Of a stretch of DNA of 35,000 nt, positions 16,167 to 23,054 are shown piece after piece. How positions within the stretch are numbered: position 1 is the first letter of the stretch; each line of letters begins with the position of its first letter. Source of the stretch: Symbiodinium natans (taxonomy: Eukaryota > Sar > Dinophyceae > Suessiales > Symbiodiniaceae); contig CAJNDS010000335.1 of NCBI GenBank assembly GCA_905221605.1, positions 1,153,930 through 1,188,929 of the forward strand, read 5' to 3'. The position numbers were made by a program, and so were the translations under genes. The notes below the pieces were generated by a model, which had not been told where the DNA came from, searched no databases, and worked only from the letters and a program-made list of their open reading frames with translations.

Positions 16167-17220
16167 GGCCTGGGAGCCTCCAGCTTCGATCCCGTGCAAG
16201 TGGGTGTGACACAGCTGAGGCCGGCCTTTCAGGGTTAAGGGTTTGGGGTTTAGGGTTTAGGGTTTGGGGTTTGGGGTTTGGGGTGTGGGGTGTAGGGTTT
16301 GGGGTTTGGGGTTTAGGGTTCAGGGTTTAGGGTTTGGGGGGGTTTAGGGTTTAGGGTTTGGGGTTTTAGGGTTTTTGGTTTGGGGCTTCGGGAAGTTTAG
16401 GGTGTAGGGCTTAGATGTAGGGTTAGGGGTTAGGGTTTCGGGCTTAGGGCAGGGTTTGGGGTTTAGGGTTTTGGGCTTGGGGTTTTTGAGCTTGGGGTTT
16501 GAGGTTTAGGGTTCTGGGTTTGGGGTTTAGAGGTTTTTGTTTTCGGGCTTTGAGTTTTGAGTTTTGGGTTTGGGATTTGGGTTTTGGAGTTTTGGGGTTT
16601 GGAGTTCGTAGTTTTGGGTTTGTTGTTTGGGGGCCTTGGGGTTTTGGGTTTTGGGTTGTGGGTTTGTGGTTTAGGTTTCTGGGTTTAGGGTTTTCAGGTT
16701 TTTGGTTTGGGGGTTAGGGGTTTGGATTTGGGATTTAGGGGTTTGGGGGTTTGTGGCTTCGGGGTTAGGGGTTTGTCAGGGTTTTCGGGTAGTAGCATCA
16801 GGAAGAACAGCAATAACGATAACACCGAGGCTTCTAAATTGCGCTTTCAGTAGCCGGGCTACCTCCGAAACGCCGAAGCCGTTCCGACCTAGGCGTTAAG
16901 CCCCAAACCTGAAACCTACACCCTAGAAACCCTACCCCAACATGCCCATACCCTATAGCAAGTAATCCTAACCCCTAAGCCCGAAAACCCTAATGCCCTA
17001 AGGACTTAACTAGGTAGGCCCTGGGGACATTTTATTGTTTTCGTTTGTTGGATTTAAGAGGACCATGATTTAGCAATTGTTTAAGGGTCATCCTAGTAAC
17101 CCTAAACCCTAAACCGTAAACCCTAAACCCTAAACCCTAAACCCTAAACCCTAAGGTTTGCGCCAGCGGACGAGAAGCCCACCTCGACGTGGCCGGGCCA
17201 GCTCTACGTCGCGCGGCCGG
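16167..17220 (+). CDS. Two-exon fragment
   Basis: Exon 1 (16167-16233), acceptor ctccatcgcag, reads GLGASSFDPVQVGVTQLRPA then FQ and leaves G|GTTAAGGG in phase 1. Exon 2 (17167-17220), acceptor tttgcgccag, enters in phase 1 (CG) and reads DEKPTSTWPGQLYVARP, leaving G|GTTTCGGG. Joining makes an Ala codon and keeps the frame. The 933-bp intron is almost entirely decayed TTTAGGG/TTTGGGG sequence at its 5' side and CCCTAAA at its 3' side. Function unknown. Confidence 0.5.
16216..16770 (+). repeat. Heavily decayed TTTAGGG/TTTTGGG tract
   Basis: More than 500 bases of G/T-rich 7-mer derivatives (TTTAGGG, TTTGGGG, TTTTGGG, TTCGGG). The open frames here (Gly/Phe/Trp/Leu-rich) are repeat artefacts. 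Confidence 0.85.
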
Positions 17221-17399
17221 GTTTCGGGTTCGGGGTTCAGGCAGGGGGCAGGGTTTAGGGTTTAGAGTTTAGGGTTTAGGGTTTAGGATTTAGGATTTAG
17301 GGTTTAGGGTTTAGGGGGGCCAGGTTTTTTTTTTATAAAAGGTGTGGCTCGGGCCTCCTTTTTTTTCAAAGGTGTGGCTCGCCCCCCCCCCCCCCCCCC

Positions 17400-17612
17400 C
17401 GCTACTGGTCCCATTGGTCCTCTGGTCCCCTGGTCCCGTGGTCCCCTTGGTCCTGTCGTCTGGTCCCGTGGTCCTCTGCTCCCCTGGTCCCGTTGTTCCC
17501 CTGGTCCCGCAGTCCTCTGGTCCCCTGGTCCCGTGGTCCCCTTGGTCCTGTCGTCTCGTGGTCCCGTGGTCCTCTGGTTCTGCGGTCCTCTCGTCCTGTG
17601 GTCTCGCGATCC
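17400..17612 (+). repeat. GGTCCC(C/G)TGGTCC minisatellite
   Basis: About 20 copies of a 9-10 bp unit, CTGGTCCCGTGGTCC. Open frames on both strands are low-complexity artefacts. Confidence 0.9.
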
Positions 17613-17624
17613 CTGATCTTGATT

Positions 17625-17812
17625 TATGATATAATGCATCATATATTGTAAAATATATAGTTTGCAATGTGATATATATATATATTATACCTGTATACAT
17701 GTATATTAAATAAATAAATAAATAAATAATATATATATATATATATTACATTACATATTATATATATATAGATTTTTATATAACATACAGTACATAGCAT
17801 ATAGTATAAAAT
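17625..17812. repeat. A/T-rich microsatellite segment
   Basis: TATA, AAATAAAT and TATATTACAT runs. It is sharply different from the GC-rich surroundings. No gene. Confidence 0.9.
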
Positions 17813-19242
17813 GGGGGGGGCTGCGCCCCCCCCCCCCCCCCCCAACCCCCCCGCTTTTTTAAGCCGTGCAAGCTTGTTTCAAAGCATATGAAAACCTTTC
17901 ATGCAAGCATTGAGTTTGCAAATGGGGGGGGCTGCGCCCCCCCCAACCCCCCCGCTTTTTTGAGCCGTGCAAGCTTGCTTCAAAGCATATGAATCTTGAA
18001 ACCTACATGCAAGCATTGAGTTTGCAAATGGGGGGGGCTGCGCCCCCCCCAACCCCCCGCTTTTTTAAGCCGTGCAAGCGCATATGAGTCTTTTTGAAAC
18101 CCATCATGAAAGCATTGAGTTTGCAAATGGGGGGGGCTGCGCCCCCCTCAACCCCCCCGCTTTTATAAGCCGTGCAAGCTTGTTTCAAAGCATATGAGTC
18201 TTTTTGAAACCCATCATGCAAGCATTGAGTTTGCAAATGGGGGGGGCTGCGCCCCCCCCAACCCCCCCACTTTTTTAAGCCGTGCAAGCTTGCTTCAAAG
18301 CATATGAATCTTGATACCCATCATGCAAGCATTGAGTTTGCAAATGGGGGGGGCTGCGCCCCCCCCAACCCCCCCGCTTTTTAAAGCCGTGCAAGTTTGC
18401 TTCAAAGCATATGAGTCTTGAAACCTACATGCAAGCATTGAGTTTGCAAATGTTAAGCCGTGCAAGCTTGTTTCAAAGCATATGAATCTTTTTGAAACCC
18501 ATCACGCAAGCATTGAGTTTGCAAATGGGGGGGGCTGCGCCCCCCCCAACCCCCCGCTTTTATAAGCCGTGCCGGTTGCTTCAAAGCATATGAATCTTGA
18601 AACTTACATGCAAGCATTGAGTTTGCAAATGGGGGGGGGGGCTGCGCCCCCCCCAACCCCCCCCACTTTTTAAAGCCGTGCAAGCTTGCTTCAAAGCATA
18701 TGAATCTTGATACCCATCATGCAAGCATTGAGTTTGCAAAGGGGGGGGGGCTGCGCCCCCCCCAACCCCCCCGCTTTTTAAAGCCGTGCAAGTTTGCTTC
18801 AAAGCATATGAGTCTTGAAACCTACATGCAAGCATTGAGTTTGCAAATGTTAAGCCGTGCAAGCTTGTTTCAAAGCATATGAATCTTTTTGAAACCCATC
18901 ACGCAAGCATTGAGTTTGCAAATGGGGGGGGGCTGCCCCCCCCCCCAACCCCCCCGCTTTTTTAAGCCGTGCAAGCTTGCTTCAAAGCATATGAATGTTG
19001 AAACCTACATGCAAGCATTGAGGTTGCAAATGGGGGGGGCTGCGCCCCCCCCAACCTCCCCGCTTTTTGGAGCCGTGCAAGCTTGCTTCAAAGCATATGA
19101 ATCTTGAAACCTACATGCAAGCATTGAGTTTGCAAATCGGGGGGGCTGCGCCCCCCCCCCCCCCAACACCCCCGCTTTTTAAAGCCGCGCAAACATGTTT
19201 CAAAAGCATATGCATCTTTTTGAAACCCATCGTGCAAGCATA
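17811..19242. repeat. ~105-bp satellite with GC hairpin, about 12-13 copies
   Basis: Each unit holds a G-run / CTGC / C-run hairpin (stem GGGGGGGC / GCCCCCCC, loop TGC), then CCCCCCGCTTTTTTAAGCCG, TGCAAGCTTGCTTCAAAGCA and TATGAATCTTGAAACC, and ends GCAAGCATTGAGTTTGCAAA. G/C runs vary from 5 to 18 between copies. Small open frames are artefacts of the unit. No promoter or RNA signal was recognised. Confidence 0.9.
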
Positions 19243-19722
19243 CATATAATCATTTACACACATATATACATATATACATATATACATATATACATATATA
19301 CATATATACATATATACATATATACATATATACATATATACATATATACATATATACATATATACATATATACATATACATACATATATATATACATATA
19401 TACACAATTATATATACATACATCATATACATATACTCTACATCTATACATATACTACATATATACATATATACATATTACTAATATATACATATACATA
19501 TATATATACATATATACATATATACATATATCATATATACATATATCATATATGCATATATACATATATACATATATACATATATACATATATACATATA
19601 TACATATATACATATATACATATATACATAGATACATAGATACATAGATACATAGATAAATATATACATATATACATAGATACATAGATACATAGATACA
19701 TAGATAGATAGATAGATAGTGT
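19243..19722. repeat. ATATACAT microsatellite
   Basis: About 55 copies of an 8-bp unit (CATATATA), with a block of ACATAGAT and final GATA variants. Open frames on both strands (Tyr/Ile-rich) come from the repeat. Confidence 0.95.
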
Positions 19723-19844
19723 ATTATCTTTTTTAATATTAAATAGCATATTATCATATACAATTTTCACAACAATAAATATAGTTAAATAACAATTGTT
19801 ATATACATGGTTATATAACAGCATATGATTTATATCCAACCTCT

Positions 19845-20470
19845 GAAAACACAGACAGGCTGCTATTTGCAGTATTTGCAGTGTCTGACAACGCAGAAAT
19901 GCTGCCATTTACAGTATCTGAAGCCTCTGAAAACACAGCAATGCTGCTATTTAGTGCCCTTCGTTGCAGCGTCTGAAAAACCCAGAAATGCTGCTATATA
20001 CATTTTATGTCAGAAATGCTGCTACGTACAGTATTTGCAGCTAGCGCAATGCAGAAATTCTGCTATTCGCAGTATGCGAAGCTTCTGACTACGCAGAAAT
20101 GCTGCTATTTGCAGTATTGGAAGCCGCTGACAACACAGAAATGCTGCTATTTACAGTCTTGGAAGCTTCTGACAACGCAGAAATGCAGCTATTTACAGTA
20201 TTTGAAGCCTCTGACAACGCAGAAATGCTGCGATTTATAGTATTGGTACAGAATTTGCAGCCTCTGACAACGCAGAAATGCTGCTATTTACAGTATTTGC
20301 AGCCTCTGACAACGCAGAAATGCTGCTATTTACAGTATTTGAAGCCTCTGACAACGCAGAAATGCGGCCATTTGAAGTATTTGAAACCTCTGACAACGCA
20401 GAAATGCTGCTATTTACAGTATTGGCAGCCTCTCTAAACGCAGAAATGCTGCTATTTACAGTATTTGCGA
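19845..20470 (+). repeat. 42-bp tandem repeat, in-frame on both strands
   Basis: About 14 copies of GCAGAAATGCTGCTATTTAC plus AGTATTTGAAGCCTCTGACAAC. The unit is 42 bases (14 codons), so frames stay open: MLLFTVFEASDNAE in one, CCYLQYLKPLTTQK in another, and an opposite-strand repeat. Degenerate units at the left, homogeneous ones at the right. Not treated as a gene. Confidence 0.85.
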
Positions 20471-20540
20471 AGCCAAGCTGAGCCACACCTTAAAAAAAAA
20501 ACGTCCGAGCCACACCTTTAAAAAAAAAAACCCTCCCGCC

Positions 20541-20609
20541 GGTTTAGGGTTTAGGGTTTAGGGTTTAGGGTTTAGGGTTTAGGGTTTAGGGTTTAGGGTT
20601 TAGGGTTTA
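20541..20609 (+). repeat. TTTAGGG array flanking the compound block
   Basis: About ten perfect units directly after the right inverted end of the 17321-20530 block. Confidence 0.95.
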
Positions 20610-20654
20610 GGGGTATTTGAAGCCCACTTCACATGGAACGAAAGGAGGGACGCT

Positions 20655-20872
20655 TATAAGGGACCCTTAGCGGTTTTCCCAGGGGCCATTTGGGGGCTAC
20701 ACAGGTAGATAGTCCAGAAGGTATATATAAATATATCGGGTATATCGGGAAAATAGGGACCTTAGGGGTTATTTGGGGTTTATTTAAGGGGCTACTTCGG
20801 GACTGTATAAGGTATATATAGGGGTTATAGAGCGGAATAAGATTAAGGGTCCCTTCTAGGGGGCCCTCCTAA
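20655..20872. repeat. Foldback-like A/T-richer element
   Basis: Ends TAAGGGACCCTTAG and TTAAGGGTCCCTTCTAGG are inverted copies. The interior has GGTATATATA and GGGGTTATTTGGGG words. A related segment is at 8070-8220. No coding frame. Confidence 0.5.
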
Positions 20873-21009
20873 CACAGGTTTCATGTTCGGAACTTTGGAC
20901 TTAGAGTTGTGGGCATTCAGGCAGGCATACCCCCGGACCCCCACTAGCCTTGGAAAAGATGTCTGAAAGGGGAGGCAGTGCCCCGAACATAGGTTCCCAG
21001 TAGCCGGGT

Positions 21010-21110
21010 TGGGGTTTAGGGTTGAGGGTTGAGGGGTTGAGGGTTGAGGGGTTGAGGGGTTGAGGATTTAGGGGTTGAGGGTTTAGGGGTTGAGGGTTTA
21101 GGATTTAGGG
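21010..21110 (+). repeat. GGGTTGA/GGGTTTA array
   Basis: About 12 units of the TTGAGGG variant with occasional TTTAGGG, just upstream of exon 21127. Confidence 0.85.
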
Positions 21111-21126
21111 CGTTACTCCTGTCCAG

Positions 21127-21641
21127 ATCTGGGTGGAGAACATCCAGAGCACCTGGATGAAGAGCAGGCTCGTACCCCAAAATGGGTCTTCTAACCCACA
21201 CAATGTGGGGGTTTAGGGTTCAGGGCTTATTTGTTTACGAAAATAGGGAGTCCCCACAAAATAGACCTCCAAAGGGTTGGCCTCCCTTAGAATACGGAGC
21301 CCAATAAGGTAACCTGCTATCGGAAACCCTCAAATAAGGGGTCAGGGCTGACTCCTTGTTTTGCATCAGGGGCCTCGCGAACATAATGCTTAGATCTCGA
21401 CTTGTTGGGATCCTAAATGGGGTTTCGGGTTTGAGGGTTTTGAGGCAGCCTTTGGCAAATGTCACTGAAATCTCAGCAAACTACAGAAGAAGATCCTGCA
21501 AGTGCCCTGAACCCTAAACCCTGAACCCTGAACCCTAAACCCTAAACCCTAAACCCTAAACCCTAAACCCTAAACCCTCCAGGGAGCTGTCGCAGCGATT
21601 CGGCAGCGAGATCGTAGAGCCGCTTGGAAGCTGATGAAAAG
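21127..21641 (+). CDS. Two-exon fragment (IWVENIQSTWMKSRLVPQNG)
   Basis: Exon 1 (from 21127, acceptor actcctgtccag) reads IWVENIQSTWMKSRLVPQNG and SSNPHNVG. It either splices at GGG|GTTTAGG (21211) or stops at the TAG inside that same TTTAGGG unit. Exon 2 (21583-21641, acceptor ccctccag), in the matching phase 0, reads GAVAAIRQRDRRAAWKLMK and leaves at AG|GTCTAGG. In another frame exon 2 reads ELSQRFGSEIVEPLGS and stops, with better third-position GC, so exon 2's frame is open to question. No family recognised. Confidence 0.45.
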
Positions 21642-21659
21642 GTCTAGGGTCTAGGGTCT

Positions 21660-21788
21660 ACAAGGAGGGGCCCCCTTACTATACTAACTGTAATTAGTTA
21701 AGAAAATCATAACCTAATTTAGGATCCTTACAACCCAATTTAGGGCTCTTATAGCTCAACCTATAACTAGGGGGGGCCCCCTCCTTGT
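21660..21788. mobile_element. Foldback element with ACAAGGAGGGG-CCCCC ends
   Basis: Terminal inverted repeat ACAAGGAGGGGCCCCC / GGGGGCCCCCTCCTTGT, 129 bp, A/T-rich centre with two CCTAATTTAGG-like words. It begins 18 bases after the donor at 21642 and ends just before the exon near 21801. Confidence 0.8.
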
Positions 21789-21800
21789 CGGGTTCGAAGC

Positions 21801-22105
21801 GCCGTTGTTCAGTGGTCAGATATTCTGGTAAGTACGGCGCGGCGTATCTGTGCTTAGATTTTGAAGAGCCTTCCTTGGGGACGAAATGAACCCTAAAATT
21901 GGGGGGTCATATACCCTGACTACTATAATTCCTACTAAGGTATATGAACCATAAACCCTTTTAGGGTTCATCTCGTCCCCAAGGTTGGCAGCCATGACAC
22001 ATCTGACCGAGCTCGTTGAAGGGATGATGACCGAGCTTGCGCCAGACGCAGAGCTCTGCGCCGAGTTCACGAACGACGACGAGTGGCACTTTTCTGCTCT
22101 TGAAG
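21801..22105 (+). CDS. Two exons around a foldback-filled intron (MTHLTELVEGMMTELAPDAE)
   Basis: A short exon ends CAGATATTCTG|GTAAGTA, the most canonical donor in the window. The next exon (21992-22105), acceptor gttggcag, reads MTHLTELVEGMMTELAPDAE and LCAEFTNDDEWHFSALE, with clear GC3 bias. A phase-1 join fits the frame SVVRYS of the first exon. The exon is acidic and probably helical. It leaves at GAAG|GCCCTAAG, a GC donor inside telomere-type repeat. The ATG is not necessarily the start codon. The 164-bp intron is mostly the foldback at 21873-21984. Confidence 0.6.
21873..21984. mobile_element. Foldback element with 26-bp inverted ends, inside an intron
   Basis: CCTTGGGGACGAAATGAACC (on to 21898) pairs with GGTTCATCTCGTCCCCAAGG at 21965-21984, a 26-bp repeat with one mismatch. 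Inner arms GTCATATACC / GGTATATGAAC extend the hairpin. It ends seven bases before the acceptor ttggcag. Confidence 0.9.
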
Positions 22106-22170
22106 GCCCTAAGCCCTACACCCTAAACCCTAAACCCTAAACCCTAAACCCTAAACCCTAAACCCTAAAG
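22106..22170 (-). repeat. 65-bp intron made only of CCCTAAA repeat
   Basis: From GCCCTAAGCCC to CCCTAAAG. Flanking exons both look coding. If removed (GC...AG), the frame continues from SALE to VEITEDSWILER. The intron contains no other sequence. Confidence 0.55.
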
Positions 22171-22449
22171 TGGAAATCACAGAGGACTCTTGGATTCTGG
22201 AGCGTATGGCTCTGGCGCAAGCATTGCATGGCTATTGGAATTCCTCGGCCGGGCTGCCGGGCTGGTTGATTCTTCATTGTCAAGATTGCTGAAGGCCTAC
22301 CCAGACCCCTGGGAGGATCCAAAAAAAAGAGCCCCTTCAGGGTTTCTAAGAATGACCCAATAGTAGTATAGGGTACTATTTGAGGGTTTTACTTTTTGGA
22401 TCCTCCCACTCAGACTCACGGCTTACAAGTCCTTGTGAAGAGCGCTTGA
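22171..22449 (+). CDS. Exon(s) flanking a foldback, frame uncertain
   Basis: In the phase offered by the previous exon, 22171 on reads EITEDSWILERMALAQALHG and YWNSSAGLPGWLILHCQDC to TGA at 22290. A different frame entered after tcacag is open longer and reads GLLDSGAYGSGASIAWLLEF, then LGRAAGLVDSSLSRLLKAYP and DPW, up to the foldback at 22311. It could continue after the foldback (acceptor cactcag) as THGLQVLVKSA and TGA at 22447, using a GA donor (GAGGATCC). Both look protein-like. The second uses the whole island. Confidence 0.5.
22311..22407. mobile_element. 97-bp foldback with GGGAGGATCCAAAAA ends
   Basis: Perfect 15-bp terminal inverted repeat GGGAGGATCCAAAAA / TTTTTGGATCCTCCC. Centre has ATAGTAGTATAGGGTACTAT. 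It is bounded by coding-like sequence on the left and CACTCAG acceptor on the right, so the element is almost exactly the intron. Confidence 0.9.
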
Positions 22450-22494
22450 CGCTTGACTCCTAAACCCTGAACATGAAAGTTTCAGTGCCTTTCA

Positions 22495-22650
22495 GGGTAG
22501 GTACTTGCACTCTTTAAGATCATCACGTAGTCCCTTGAGGAGTACTGCTGAGTGGCCTTTCCTTTTGGCATGGTCGACTGAAAAATCGAGCGCATATGGG
22601 CCACACATCCGCCGGCTTCTGTTTCGGGTCTTCACGGCTTAGGGTTTGGT
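22495..22650. CDS. Coding island, strand ambiguous
   Basis: Minus strand: after an excellent acceptor (gcgctcgatttttcag) 28 codons read DHAKRKGHSAVLLKGLRDDL and KECKYLP to TGA (22492). Plus strand: after ctttcag the frame is open 51 codons, beginning GRYLHSLRSSRSPLRSTAEW, to TAG. If the minus reading is right, it is the only convincing reverse gene here. Confidence 0.35.
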
Positions 22651-22732
22651 GTCAAGGCTGTAGGGGTTCAAGGTTTCGGGTTTAACCCCAGCTTGGAGTA
22701 TGTCGTGGGGACGCAGAGATATTGAGGACTAG

Positions 22733-22794
22733 ACAAAAGGGATCCTGACGCGGATTCACCCGAGGATTCATGCGGCGAAGTACCCTACCGCAAA
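22733..22794 (+). CDS. Candidate acidic exon (KRDPDADSPEDSCGEVPYRK)
   Basis: Acceptor gaggactag, reads KRDPDADSPEDSCGEVPYRK, then a GC donor into CCCTAAA-like repeat. It could be the exon before the gene at 23055 if a GC site at 22790 is used (phase 1). Function unknown. Confidence 0.4.
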
Positions 22795-23054
22795 GCCCCT
22801 AAATCCCCTGCCCTAAACCCTCAAAAGCACTCTACTCCTAGACTATAACCCCTCAACCCTAACCCGTACACCCTAAACCCACAACTACAACCCCAGACCC
22901 TCAATTCCCTCAATACCCTCTAAACCCTACACCCTAAACCCTAAAACCTAACCCTAAACCCTAGCCTAATTAAACCCTAAACCCTAAACCATAAACCCTA
23001 AACCCTAAACCCCAAACCCCAAACCCTAAACCCTAAACCCTGAGCGCCCCCGAG

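Larger units (their letters stand above)
17321..20530. repeat. 3.2-kb compound satellite block with inverted ends
   Basis: The left end has two copies of AAAGGTGTGGCTCG separated by a T-run (17335-17382). The right end (20471-20530) has two copies of the reverse complement CGAGCCACACCTTT with A-runs. Both ends abut TTTAGGG arrays. Inside, in order, are a GGTCCC minisatellite, A/T microsatellite, ~105-bp satellite, ATATACAT microsatellite and a 42-bp repeat. The inverted ends suggest one inserted or amplified unit. No transposase is visible. Confidence 0.65.

Noticed and set aside
16499-16899. Phe/Gly/Leu-rich open frames
   Set aside because: Translations of decayed TTTAGGG/TTTTGGG repeat, not genes.
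19111-19763. Tyr/Ile/Cys-rich open frames of up to 150 codons
   Set aside because: Translations of the ATATACAT microsatellite on both strands.
17321-20530. CRISPR array
   Set aside because: The repeats are contiguous satellites without unique spacers of constant length, and the sequence is eukaryotic.
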